Shown: one piece after another, positions 12,601 through 17,651 of the stretch
Position numbering within the stretch: the stretch's first letter is position 1
Layout: each line of letters opens with the position of its first letter
NCBI GenBank assembly: GCA_900770165.1
Contig: CAAGJJ010000067.1
Span: 1 to 34,098, forward strand
Direction of reading: 5' to 3'
Length of the DNA: 34,098 bases
Source: Clostridia bacterium
GTDB taxonomy: Bacteria > Bacillota > Clostridia > Oscillospirales > Acutalibacteraceae
Program-made: the position numbers and the translations under genes
The notes under the pieces: model-generated
Database searches by the model: none
What the model saw: only the letters and a program-made list of their open reading frames with translations
What the model was told of the DNA's origin: nothing

Positions 12601-13930
12601 TTATGGACAAGGAGATAATGTAAATAAAGTATATTATTATCAAGTTGCAAGCAATGCATCTTATGATTCAACAGAAATTGTTGATGGAACAACAAGATAT
12701 TTATACAAATTGTCTAATTTCATAGATATGGGTGGCTCTTTAGATTCAGGCTCAGTCACAGTTGCTAAATATTCAGATGATAACAGTAGTTATTATCATA
12801 GCAGTGGTGTAGATGGAAATGGATATGCATTAGAAAAATATGATATATCAATTAATTTGATGGATTCTGGAATTGATGCAAATCAATTAGCTCAAGAAAC
12901 ATACCTAGAATTAAGAAGTTCATCAGGAGTATTGAAATATGACAATGGAGATAAAGATTTGACTTACAACTTATATAATCAAAATGCAGTGATGACACAA
13001 TCTATTAGTAATGAGGGACAATCATATTCAGTATTTGAAAACTTGACAATTCCATATACATTTGATGCAACATTGCTAGAACAATCTGTTGACGGTGCAA
13101 ATATTAGAGATACAAAATATTACGATAAGTCAGTAGGTTTAGCAATAGAGATTGTTAATGAAGTGGGAGAAAGAGTTAAAGCACCAGATGTTCAAAACTT
13201 GAAACTTACAAATACAAATGATTCAACACAAGTTTATACTGCTGGAGATGATGGAGTGATTAGAGTTCCACTTTCAGATGGATTGGCAACAATAAAAAAT
13301 AGTTATACATTGTCATTAAGTCAGTATAGTGTACCTGCTGGAACATATATAGTTAAATCTTATGTGTTCGCATCAGATGATGGATTACACTATGGCAACG
13401 AAACAACAGTCGAAAAGGAATTTTATATAACATTTATAAATAGGCTATTGGGATTGGCAGGAGTAGAGAGTACAAATAATAGCAGAATTATAAGTAAATC
13501 AACTGGTTTGAATTTGGATGGAAACAACGGATTAGATTTAACAGTAAAAGTAGGTTCTCCAACAGATGATACTAATATAAGAGTTGAGTTATATAAACGT
13601 AATCCAACATATACTGTGACAGAAGATGAGTCTGGTAATAGACAAGAAACATATAATGGTACACAATATACTAAAGTTGATTTGAGTCAATATTTAGAGG
13701 GTACATGGGAAACACCAGAGAGTCAGGGGCTTGTAACACCAGATGGCTGCACAGAGTATATGGTTATGCCTAAAGAGACTTATGATACAGTTGTTGATTT
13801 AAAGACGGTTGCATTTGCAAAGGCAATTAGAGATGGCATAAGTACTGGAGAGTATAAATTGGTATTTAAGGCTTATTATGATAATACTTTGATACAAACA
13901 GTAAGAAAGACATTTATAGTAACACAATAA
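2..13930 (+). CDS. Giant modular surface adhesin-like protein, 5' end outside window
   Basis: The frame is open from the left edge to TAA at 13928-13930, giving at least 4642 residues; the first ATG at 497 is internal, because the codons before it encode the same domain type. Order, numbered from the edge: about six Ig-like units (1-960), a DUF285/BspA leucine-rich block (1080-1305), about nine more Ig-like units (1350-2715), an InlB/Flg_new-like beta-grasp domain ending in LKAIW (2720-2843), a probable right-handed beta-solenoid with about 19 turns marked by IYGGG-like motifs (2847-3763), and a Thr/Asn-rich C-terminal region (3764-4642). Ig-like units open with VDFIKP or VDVVDPxW, carry DKYY or DKYF near the middle, and end in DxSGNxN. 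No LPXTG, SLH or C-terminal membrane segment is seen, so any anchor or signal peptide would be off-window or the protein attaches otherwise. Role in adhesion or biofilm is inferred from architecture. Confidence 0.9.
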   Translation, partial: TGTRGTINPIYKPEWTKVSSAIDETNETLSVTVKGNASKTQAIGGVNINYNSNVTSTLSPEDITVYINGVQDGDRNGNGVIDEGETPSIQVAISSASPSASNQAEITHTITLSNLEEATRQLDADGNIKKFSEWSGNISIKIGGRGEDTSTYTANVLTDEYGNQSMMETDETGNWIDVLYKDADTDHNTNGTMFTDFIEPEFTYEYSETTIDYTGKTLTTIFYVADKYFDNANSSLALSDLDIRVDGEQIVSDDGTNTFTEEAYNDADGNRIGTKYTLVIKNLPRTTGDPYNDYSGPVSITIPANKIADLSGNKNLAKTITIGIDDPENDPNHNTEQIVDVVDPIWKLNGDIEKTVNPTTGEISVSMDIYGTDKYYKQDTLTAEQIQLWVDGINITAEGSTTEVTRTLTKVEDLKETRTVNGVQQQVTYGVHYKLTLSGIKETDESFFAERAKYNTNPATGRPYREYSGTMRLVIPANTIEDNYGNKNPEYPIELEHIDTLRPEVIQVSSETNVDATNVENSTQTIVFDVVDKYLDTSAISTTDTSKIHVLIDGEEVESITKPSTAEEQANNSGKIFKEIVNIETLTDNIGGNGNHLVGYRYTLKLSNFKNPRTSAVYGEYTTWSGNLSIKVDADTALDTNGTGNLETELTGDEQDTTKEYVDFIKPDVTYKYGASSQAFPGDIDYQGKTFKMVFEITDKNFANSTLTIDDLDILIDGEEPTWKNATASADTVGVVKDLTSTEIRKTVNGVADTLIGYRYTLTLSNLEQLQIKENGQYLDYSGVITVAIPQGVATDKGPKGTSTNPNENDAVTITSGIDIPGGTIPDDSQVVDVVDPLWEKVSSSAYAFDPTDKTTSTATITVKGTDKYYDSSSLTADKVKVFVNGTEVTDGSVTVTVDSTVTEVNSSSGTRIGDQYTLTIKGWAQDANQMKIQIQPGAMTDKSGNTNKATDLIVYNVLISAIESDYVISADDDMVKISVESNSSFLGNDTIQRQNIENITFVSNIPETVFNETTGAYVDSTAWDVSEIQDKSIIAWYETQANGALKVYIGSNDEIFANQDAGSLFSYIGYADICTATETITNINLLNVSSATDMSYMFANCGYRAMTNLNLGDKFDTSNVTNMGHMFNHCGYTAMTSLNLGDKFDTSNVTDMQSMFTSCGESEMTSLDLGDKFDTSSATDMSYIFANCGYRAMTSLNLGDKFDTSKVTAMSNMFTSCGYTAMTSLDLGDKFDTSNVTGMSEMFSYCGYTAMTSLDLGDLFYTTSATDMSNMFNGCGNTAMTSLDLGPAFTKIADANTNFMTNCGKSGAIIYAPESIYNDITHLKLSTDSTTTIEYTEKDADGNATGTRGTINPIYKPEWTKVSSTIDETNKTLSVTIKGNASLEPQTINGVNINYNSKVTSTLAGNLINVYIDGELDGDTNKNGVLDEGETTSITRTVIKDETNSTDTEIYYTITLSNFEEALRQSGKNFKEWSGNISIQPLKGTLKDAYGSHTTTDANGNTVVVKGDPGNGNMQEIDLTQGTWTKIELQDTLTDHNTDGTMFTDYIKPEFTYEYSNVDIDTDANTVIDYENKTVTVVFDVTDKYFKQANITADNVTITVGGIEPDWTKSTKTLTKKTLAEDKVVGDITYKANGDIYYTVNGTPTKIGERYQLVVTNLETENGIGYSGAMTMSFPAGVITDQSNNSSLAKTITVGIDDPENHEEHQDAKIVDVVNPLWTGPHNVNSIDRTNKTVDVKILGSDKYYATDVFAESIANGTINATLSKIKVYVDDVEQTSITKTLTQITDNTELQTLAQTADLQSANIEDVKVGYTLTLGNFENISGVTKIVIEPGTITDQSGNVNIETTIPVGNINWVENNEPLQETDENYPRYSAFRNDIVDFIKPVIKYQYSAVEGTENPNIDYQAKTLTVKFTVTDKYLVESSIMNADGTLNTNNVRLQISTLNDSGVEEFKDITDSGITTSITSTPITDGYEYTLVVQNFELVYNNEGQYMDYSGIVQLVFAEGQIDDTSGNKNAATTITIDTDDGDDPDSGVIVDVIDPIIEKTADNLSIVNVNNGISRDIQNETGTVSIRIKATDKYLSTGTLQNAENVEKIKVKIVKPNGETIYPDTITKSVSQISKQSTSIIYGITLGNFEANQGVTSIIIPEGVIKDSSGNGNRETEILVGNSTWTEIGDTNGEYTAFRDSIVDFIRPTWEYSTSSITRDRDGETGTVTVKILGRDNYYLKDTLTENKIFVYVANSETPDSPITTITKSLTKITDQADLDGADTGYYLTLGNFQNYDGRVKIEIADNTIKDTSGNGNKITELDVGNPEWVENDIGDSTTAPKYTAFRNSIVDFIKPTIKYQYTADVNPLIDQENKQVAITFDAVDTNFLESVITVDDIQILVDDMDVTNVLSKTLTNADITDGSGNGLRYTLTLSNFELENILDGETFKRHSGKIELVIAAGTTRDTSGNENRETRLIVDNDNGDDAENYVIVDFIKPKIYYVDKFISWDKRYADVTIAGTDRFYDFNTKISPEDITIYQQNLDGDYVQVTDLPITITSVRTQYGYNFVVRLSNFEEEYRLKISVPAGVISDTQGHYNDATDIFVDLDNKKPVWKYISTNTSEFETDGKISFDVKGQDKFLNLANSGLADGDVSIYRDGTDITDTVGITISAQGQSDTEKSKSYKIDVTGLTEIGTYSLVIKEKTLIDEFDNESATTTITFSKSAITTNTDNYQTVTYHASPDFEQTHQAYVHELMSVNTTGTNFENTTFRPSTIGEIYDDGKNTLFAEPFKYQAGENGASGVQTAYSFKGWGLANEKGFIEDEANATIYGLYSEIPETAKASDGMVHLKAIWQQATVIFVSDGDGDNANDGLSPTTPVKDLETAYSKISSSGTTSTNIIVIMDQVEWNSSNKLTGNATITSLYAGVDYKAQSAELKISSNMEVNGDIEFDNIKLYSNSTSVSDGSDYVANGSYTNMLITNYGDVILGRRISTPEGKYTFGAVIGGNYKTETTVGEIGAHSVIVEAGKYNDIIVGSSLTTRGQTTTVKYVSHHVLIGNMKDAAISRNDKLTITGYLSMGELEDRYYPYSTSGSQDTANAYSRTYAITEIYSGTFTGENKFAKESEDASVYLRAMNGFTEGKVQLDMYGGNITGNLYAGARMATSHSDQETNILNFYGGSLTGNMFGHGAKDASTGGSNITLEGMFNITGNIFGGSNATSLDQGKVTGNTSILVNSSSITVNGNIYGGGYGLIDGTSININNGVITGNTNIELSAGTVNGDIYGGGYNCGATGLANITINNGTVLGSIYGGAYQNQVRTDSSINILGGTVNAIYGGNVLTVQSQLNNDSIRQNTNITINSSTATVNGPIYGGGKFDSVGTAEIYLKACANTPTVYGGSDGDGITNITNIYLQGMTVDTIYGGLNGNGTVSESNIYLQSGTATDVYGGGYGGTTTTSNINLGVEETGEATITNIYGGSNTTGTVSTSNVVLKSGTVTNVFGGGNSAGVDTANVTLDGITIDTIYGGSKNAGNTTNTNVVLTSGTVTNVYGGGYDVGVTNAKVTQKGATVTNIYGGNQGGTGDGGETTNSTVNVDSTVANNIYGGNKDKGTTKYATINIRGASTITGKLYGGGYKSDIAKTGNTGKTTINISGGTINKDVNGGSEDSVVYGETNINIGKDAVTDDSPVAGNINIKGQIYGAGSSATSTDYSYISVYGNTHVTMDNSEESPITFSGSIYGAGKQTNYSTNNTSSDGSTVRIKDFGTSTTAHQMASVQRTGKLYIGNSYLELLGVQDVNNYYKKTSYTLNRITNGLALHDNTTLYTKRGFNMVGGFESFKTNSDNTTEKQTVEISGNTVTRNVDNRIYTLEGINLIFAKEEGELSDRSNEDIWGDVNGMAFFGMYRPSRQTGRKEYDIYAPNYSGGAVKAFFANGTYIEGRHKANHDIATDGFYTNVADYSDESNIIVTPQVIDVTDYGTYYDWIIGEDVVNYNTSLIASTYSTWSMAELLLDYKYQQGATYTVNRVSSNALDTDINLINPLEVPTYSANSNNTFGLTMETDKSGWLKGGVTNMYTDGNGSFDGDSAYGTDNSNTPGTIIFKLFNSINVTENRDLGNVNIVLTGKTRTGEDASQGNTFKIVIAVNLQSVHEEDKEQYTPRFTDSTNTQLNYTTDSSVDITYVLYKQGLTESIYTSGDYRVLSSTVQLPAGTRITMRDYGQGDNVNKVYYYQVASNASYDSTEIVDGTTRYLYKLSNFIDMGGSLDSGSVTVAKYSDDNSSYYHSSGVDGNGYALEKYDISINLMDSGIDANQLAQETYLELRSSSGVLKYDNGDKDLTYNLYNQNAVMTQSISNEGQSYSVFENLTIPYTFDATLLEQSVDGANIRDTKYYDKSVGLAIEIVNEVGERVKAPDVQNLKLTNTNDSTQVYTAGDDGVIRVPLSDGLATIKNSYTLSLSQYSVPAGTYIVKSYVFASDDGLHYGNETTVEKEFYITFINRLLGLAGVESTNNSRIISKSTGLNLDGNNGLDLTVKVGSPTDDTNIRVELYKRNPTYTVTEDESGNRQETYNGTQYTKVDLSQYLEGTWETPESQGLVTPDGCTEYMVMPKETYDTVVDLKTVAFAKAIRDGISTGEYKLVFKAYYDNTLIQTVRKTFIVTQ
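3272..3925 (+). repeat. Eight 29-residue BspA/DUF285-type leucine-rich repeats
   Basis: Cys codons (TGT) at 3305, 3392, 3479, 3566, 3653, 3740 and 3827 are spaced exactly 87 nt, with a final one at 3911 (84 nt). Each unit reads roughly NVTxMxxMFxxCGYxAMTSLxL followed by GDKFDTS, the pattern of the DUF285 (BspA-like) leucine-rich repeat family found in surface proteins of gut and oral bacteria. Units 1 and 4 are nearly identical (both with ANCGYRAMT), which points to duplication of a three-unit block. Confidence 0.85.
4036..4680 (+). repeat. Intragenic long repeat, copy 2 (Ig-like module)
   Basis: This is the second copy of the module at the left edge of the window, offset by about 4035-4050 nt. 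It carries the same EF-hand-like stretch (DGDTNKNGVLDEGE here, DGDRNGNGVIDEGE in copy 1), which may bind calcium. The first 80 nt are almost identical and the rest is diverged but alignable. Confidence 0.8.
8540..11290 (+). repeat. Beta-solenoid repeat region with IYGGG turns
   Basis: The region opens with a VSDGDGDNANDGLSPTTPVK stretch, a typical lead-in of pectate-lyase-like beta-helix domains. It continues with roughly 25-35 residue turns, each with [IV][YF]GG (for example NIYGGGYG, DIYGGGYN, TVYGGSDG, NVFGGGNS, KLYGGGYK), degrading to IYGAG at the end. I count 16 clear motifs and three degenerate ones. Between them run TNIxLxSGTV-like strands. The solenoid call rests on this periodicity and is not a family assignment. 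Confidence 0.7.
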
Positions 13931-13931
13931 T

Positions 13932-13974
13932 AGGGGAAAAGGAGAAAGTTCCTTTTTCCTCCCTCTTGTGAGGG
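13932..13974 (+). terminator. Hairpins just after the giant gene, possible terminator
   Basis: Two bases after the stop codon an A/G-rich arm (13932-13943) pairs across the loop GAAAGT with a pyrimidine-rich arm (13950-13964), with one T bulged. A second small hairpin, CCCTC-TTGT-GAGGG, lies at 13961-13974 and shares bases with the first, so the two may be alternative. The T-run is part of the stem rather than after it, so termination is plausible but not canonical. Confidence 0.4.
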
Positions 13975-14021
13975 GGACATTTGGGCATTTGAGGGACATT
14001 TGGGGTCGGTTCCTTTTTGGG
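13974..14021 (+). repeat. Dispersed 31-nt repeat: one fragment and one copy
   Basis: A fragment GGGACATTTGGG at about 13974-13985 is followed by a copy at 13993-14021 with left end GGGACATTT, core GGGGTCGGTTCC and right end TTTTTGGG instead of TTTTTTGCCC. The copy is in the orientation defined here as +. It is followed after three bases by the next copy. Confidence 0.85.
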
Positions 14022-14024
14022 ACT

Positions 14025-14127
14025 GGGACATATGGGGTCGGTTCCATTTTTGCCCTGAAAGATATTTCTTTATAATATTATAATATTTTAATGTCAGGGC
14101 AAAAATGGAACCGACCCCATATGTCCC
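14025..14127. repeat. Perfect 34-bp inverted repeat made of two opposed 31-nt repeats
   Basis: The left arm, 14025-14058, carries the 31-nt repeat in + orientation (GGGACATAT, core GGGGTCGGTTCC, then ATTTTTGCCC) plus TGA. The right arm, 14094-14127, is its exact reverse complement over all 34 bases. The 35-nt A/T-rich loop (14059-14093) contains two TATAAT hexamers without a matching -35. As RNA this would be a very stable hairpin between the giant gene and the next gene. There is no U-run after it, so a plain intrinsic terminator is not clear; mRNA end protection or a transposable-element origin are alternatives. Confidence 0.9.
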
Positions 14128-14204
14128 CCAAATGCCACTGTGCTAAATGTGCCAAAGTGGAGATGACCACATATTGCCAATAAAGAAAGGATTGAATTCA
14201 AAAG

Positions 14205-15071
14205 ATGGTAAAACATAGAAAAGGTAGAAAATTAAATAAAGTAAAAATTGGCATAAGTATATTTCTTATTGCTTTAGTAATTTCAATTACTGTATTTGGT
14301 AGATATATATATAATAATATTAGAGAAGCATATTTTACATCAAGGCAATTCTTCTTTACCAGTGATTTACTTACAATAGACAATCAAACATACACATATG
14401 AAAACTGGGGAGGAATAGATGTTTATGAAATAAATCTTGATTTATACAGTTATGCAAATACTTTACTTAGATTAGATTATGATTTAGAATATCAAATTTC
14501 TTGTGAGGCATTAAATCCTGATAAAATAAGATGCTCTATAAATTCAGCTGATGGTCCTACATCAACAGATGGAATTATATATGCCAAAATAGATGGAAAA
14601 GAAAACAATGTTAGTAAAATTACTATATATGTAACACCATTAACTCAAATAAACAAAGGAGATACAGTATCAGTAGCAATAAGAGCAAGCACGCAAGAAC
14701 CTTACCAAAAAGAGATATCTTGTGAAGTTTCTTTAAAGATAAAAGAACAGACAACAAATACATATGAAATCGAAGATGTAGCAAATAGAAATTATGCAGT
14801 TCTTAAATTACTTAATGCTCAAGAAACAGCATTACAATATACTTTGACATTTGATCCTAGAGTGTTAAGATTAGATTTAAATGATGAAATATATGTTAAT
14901 AAAGTTAGTGCAACAACAACTACTGTAAATGGTAATCAATATGTAAATAAAATAGTTTTTAATCTTGATAAAGAATCTGCTAAAAATGTGAAATTTTACA
15001 AGGTTGATATGTCGCAAAATTATACATATCCTTCTGGAGATACAGCACCAGTTATTAACGTATCAACATAA
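14205..15071 (+). CDS. Membrane-anchored or secreted TasA-like protein, unknown function
   Basis: 288 residues. The N-terminus is basic, with one hydrophobic segment at about 14-33, followed by a stretch reading REAYFTSRQFFFTSDLL. The rest is beta-rich and extracellular by topology, with three Cys in the domain (SCEAL, IRCSI, ISCEV). A Tyr/Phe-rich sequence right after the hydrophobic segment is common in SipW-dependent, TasA/camelysin-type proteins, but there is no clear TYA-type cleavage site here, so it may stay anchored. The start ATG has AAAGAAAGG upstream. It is preceded by the large hairpin and followed by a promoter-like sequence, so it may be its own short unit. The family assignment is tentative. 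Confidence 0.75.
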   Translation: MVKHRKGRKLNKVKIGISIFLIALVISITVFGRYIYNNIREAYFTSRQFFFTSDLLTIDNQTYTYENWGGIDVYEINLDLYSYANTLLRLDYDLEYQISCEALNPDKIRCSINSADGPTSTDGIIYAKIDGKENNVSKITIYVTPLTQINKGDTVSVAIRASTQEPYQKEISCEVSLKIKEQTTNTYEIEDVANRNYAVLKLLNAQETALQYTLTFDPRVLRLDLNDEIYVNKVSATTTTVNGNQYVNKIVFNLDKESAKNVKFYKVDMSQNYTYPSGDTAPVINVST

Positions 15072-15147
15072 TTTGTACGAGAAAAATGTTTGCTAAATTA
15101 AATTCCATAAAATAGAAAAAATGTAAAAAATTTATTATAAAAAGGTA

Positions 15148-15176
15148 TAGACTTTTAAAAAAAGTTATGGTATAAA
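15148..15176 (+). promoter_or_regulatory. Candidate sigma-A promoter for the sipW gene run
   Basis: TAGACT (15148-15153), a 17-nt spacer, then TATAAA (15171-15176), about 28 bases upstream of the start at 15205. A TATAAT at 15178-15183 overlaps this area and could be an alternative -10. The gap between the preceding gene and this site is A/T-rich with no other feature I can name. Confidence 0.5.
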
Positions 15177-15204
15177 TTATAATAGAGAAAAAAGGAGGAA
15201 AAAG

Positions 15205-15639
15205 ATGAAAAAGGTAAGAAAAGGTAAAAAGATGTTAATCTTAATATCGATAGCAATTATATTGATTATAGTGGCTACTCTTATTATAATTAAAGTTGTT
15301 CATAAAAAAGGCAAAACTCCAGAAACACCTGTTGAGGAAACACAACAAGTTATTCAGTTGCCAGAAACAACATATAGCAGTATGCAAGTTAAAAATATAC
15401 GAATGGAATATTTAAAAAATAATAATGAAACAATGGTAACAATGTCAATATATAATACAACATCAAATAAAGTAAAAGATGAAAATTTAGATGCAATATT
15501 GATAGGGCCTGATGGTAATGTATTAGGAAAAATACAAACATTTATAAAAAAATTGGATGTAAATGAACAATATGATATAAGTGTTGTACTAAAGGGCGAC
15601 TTGACATCAGCACAACAGATAAAATTAGAAAAGAAATAG
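15205..15639 (+). CDS. Single-pass membrane protein with small FxLYD-like extracellular domain
   Basis: 144 residues. Basic N-terminus, one membrane segment at about 10-30, a Pro/Glu-rich linker (about 36-52), then an 85-residue domain starting MQVKNIRMEY with alternating strands (NNETMVTMSIYNTT, DAILIGPDGNVLG, KLDVNEQYDISVVL). This resembles the FxLYD/CARDB class of small beta-sandwiches, many of which sit outside the membrane in Gram-positives. The ATG is preceded by a strong AAGGAGGA. It is the first gene of the run leading to the signal peptidases, with 16 bases to the next gene. The fold is a guess from strand pattern. Confidence 0.75.
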   Translation: MKKVRKGKKMLILISIAIILIIVATLIIIKVVHKKGKTPETPVEETQQVIQLPETTYSSMQVKNIRMEYLKNNNETMVTMSIYNTTSNKVKDENLDAILIGPDGNVLGKIQTFIKKLDVNEQYDISVVLKGDLTSAQQIKLEKK

Positions 15640-15655
15640 AAAGGAAGAAATAAAC

Positions 15656-16504
15656 ATGAAAAAAATACTTGGTAGTATACTACTTGTAGTATATTCTATA
15701 ATTGCAATAACAGTTACAGTGTTGTTATTATCATATAATGATTATAATTGTAGTGAAATTGGAGGATATACTGTCTTTATAGTTAATGATGATTCATTAG
15801 AACCAGAGTATAAACAAGGATCTATATTGCTAATTAAGAAAACAAGTGATAAAAATGTACAAAAAGGTGACAACATGTTCTTATATAAGGTACTTAACAG
15901 CCAAGAATATGAATTAGTAAATAGAAAATTAGAAAATAAAGTTCAACAAGGAACTCATATAACATATATGGTGGATAAACCAGTAGATCCATCAAATGTA
16001 ACTGATTTAGAAAGTTCAGAAAATTTAGAGAGCTATGCTATTGATTATTTTGTTGGAAGAACAAGTGATACAGTAGTTATAGAAGGATGGGGCTATATTT
16101 TAAGCTTACTAGAATCTAAATGGGGATACTTGTTCTGCGTTGTAATAGTGTCATTATTACTATTCTTACAAGAGGTATTTGAGTTATCTATGGAAATCAG
16201 ATACGGTAGAGAAGAAAGAAAAAGAGAAAGTGCTGCTAAAAAGAGCAAAAAAGCAGCAGCAGGAGCTAAAAAGAATGGTAGCACAGCTAGTAGTAATAAG
16301 ACAAAATCAGCTAGTGGTACAACAAGAAAAAGTAGTTCAACTAAATCATCTGAAAGTACATCAAAGCCAACCAGTAGCTCAAGTAAAAAGACTAATAGCA
16401 CAACTAAAAAAGCTAGTAATACAACTAAAAAAACAGACGGAGCGGCTACAAAATCTAGTGAGACTCCAGAAGATAATAATGAAGCAAATGTTGAGGAAGA
16501 ATAA
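15656..16504 (+). CDS. Degenerate SipW-type signal peptidase with basic low-complexity tail
   Basis: 282 residues. An N-terminal TM (about 4-26) leads to a peptidase-like domain, a second TM (about 157-172) and a 100-residue cytosolic tail rich in Lys, Ser, Thr and Ala. The nucleophile box reads NDDSLEPEYKQGS, so Ser47 is kept, with Leu for the usual Met. The box that reads ITHRI in its neighbours reads LVNRK, so the general-base His is Asn89. An Asp (D107, in MVDKPVDP) aligns loosely with the KGD box. It ends directly against the next gene (TAAATG), a TasA-like protein. It may be inactive, acting as a chaperone or scaffold, or use altered chemistry. The tail resembles histone-H1-like low-complexity sequence, but nothing supports DNA binding. 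Confidence 0.75.
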   Translation: MKKILGSILLVVYSIIAITVTVLLLSYNDYNCSEIGGYTVFIVNDDSLEPEYKQGSILLIKKTSDKNVQKGDNMFLYKVLNSQEYELVNRKLENKVQQGTHITYMVDKPVDPSNVTDLESSENLESYAIDYFVGRTSDTVVIEGWGYILSLLESKWGYLFCVVIVSLLLFLQEVFELSMEIRYGREERKRESAAKKSKKAAAGAKKNGSTASSNKTKSASGTTRKSSSTKSSESTSKPTSSSSKKTNSTTKKASNTTKKTDGAATKSSETPEDNNEANVEEE

Positions 16505-17146
16505 ATGAAAAAATTGTTAACAATTCTAGTATTAATAATGCTAATTGTATCTTTTTTCCAAATTGCTAATATGTATGCACTGTACAAGGAACAGTTGCAA
16601 AGTGATTATTCAAGTTTATTAGGAGTATGGGCAATAAAAGTAAATGGAATAGATATATCATCAGGCGAAGAAAATTTAACATTTACAATGACAGAAGATA
16701 ATCTTCAGTATATTGATTCTGTAAATATTAAAGATGGCAAAATAGCACCAAGCGGACAAGCCTGCTTTGAAATAGTAATAGATCCAACTAATACAGATGT
16801 ATCTATTCTATATTGCTTAAATATTGGATTAGACACAATAACAAGTGCAAATATGAATCTTATTAGGGTAGAAAATTATTTCCAAAAAGATGGAGAAACT
16901 GAAACAGTTACAAATGAAACTGTAAATACAGGAGTACATGATCATACAGCAGTAATCCCAATAGGAAAAATAAATGAAAATTATTTAAATCATATTAAAT
17001 TGTATTTTGAATGGACAAATGTTGAAGAAAATAATGAAACAGATTCAGTACTTGGAGCTACAGAAAATGCAAAAATATCTGTTCCATTAGATATAAACTT
17101 AAAACAATACACAGGAGAAGTGATAAATGGTGACGGACAAATCTAA
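16505..17146 (+). CDS. Secreted TasA/camelysin-like protein, likely SipW substrate
   Basis: 213 residues. The signal peptide ends NMYA at residue 25 with ALYKEQ after it, the usual look of a SipW-processed N-terminus. The mature part is beta-rich and contains APSGQACFEIVIDPTNTDV, a segment with a counterpart in the protein at 22792 (VPGRTGYFEMLIDYTNVDL). The start ATG follows the preceding stop without a gap, and its ribosome site (GAGGAAG) lies inside that gene, implying translational coupling. Its 3' end overlaps the next gene by 20 bases. By family this would be a surface fibre or matrix protein; that is inferred. Confidence 0.75.
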   Translation: MKKLLTILVLIMLIVSFFQIANMYALYKEQLQSDYSSLLGVWAIKVNGIDISSGEENLTFTMTEDNLQYIDSVNIKDGKIAPSGQACFEIVIDPTNTDVSILYCLNIGLDTITSANMNLIRVENYFQKDGETETVTNETVNTGVHDHTAVIPIGKINENYLNHIKLYFEWTNVEENNETDSVLGATENAKISVPLDINLKQYTGEVINGDGQI

Positions 17147-17651
17147 AACATTAAAAATTCTTAAAAAGGTAATAGTTGACCTAATAATATTTGTATTATG
17201 TGTTATTGCTATTATTGTAATATGGGGCTTTGTTCAATTAAATGTGCAAAAAAAGGATTATATTAATATATTTGGATATTCAGTTTTTAGCACAGAAACA
17301 GGAAGTATGTCTCCTACAATGGAAAAAGGAGATATTGTAATTATCAAAATAGGTGATGAGATAAGGGAAAAAGATATTATAACATACAAAAAAGAAAACG
17401 TGTTTATAACACATAGAATAGAAAAAATTAATGAAGATTCCATAATTGCAAAAGGAGATAGAAATAATACAGAAGATGAACCTATTAAAAAAGATGATAT
17501 TATAGGAAGAGTTGTTTTTATCATTAATGATGTTGAGGTTTGGAAAAAAGTGTTTACAGATATTAATGTAATAATACCAATTTGTATAACAGTCATCTTA
17601 TTTATATTATTGGTTTCATATAAAGAAAAAACAGGAGAGGAAAATGTTTGA
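17127..17651 (+). CDS. sipW: SipW-type (ER-like) signal peptidase I, complete active site
   Basis: 174 residues. One N-terminal TM (about 15-36), then the catalytic domain and a C-terminal TM (about 146-163). Active-site boxes are intact: Ser60 in TETGSMSPTMEKGD, His96 in ITHRIE and Asp111 in AKGDRNN, followed by IIGRVVF. In this family a His replaces the Lys general base of ordinary bacterial signal peptidases, and known members process TasA-type fibre proteins. The start at 17127 has AGGAGAAG six bases upstream and overlaps the previous gene by 20 bases. It overlaps the next gene by 8 bases. The two flanking genes are its likely substrates. Confidence 0.9.
   Translation: MVTDKSKTLKILKKVIVDLIIFVLCVIAIIVIWGFVQLNVQKKDYINIFGYSVFSTETGSMSPTMEKGDIVIIKIGDEIREKDIITYKKENVFITHRIEKINEDSIIAKGDRNNTEDEPIKKDDIIGRVVFIINDVEVWKKVFTDINVIIPICITVILFILLVSYKEKTGEENV

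Noticed and set aside
14059..14093. Promoter in the loop of the large hairpin
   Set aside because: Two TATAAT hexamers occur, but no acceptable -35 lies at the right distance, and A/T-rich sequence yields such hexamers by chance.
16240..16500. Histone-like DNA-binding domain in the tail of the protein at 15656
   Set aside because: Lys/Ala/Ser-rich low complexity alone does not show DNA binding, and the tail follows a membrane segment in a peptidase-like protein.
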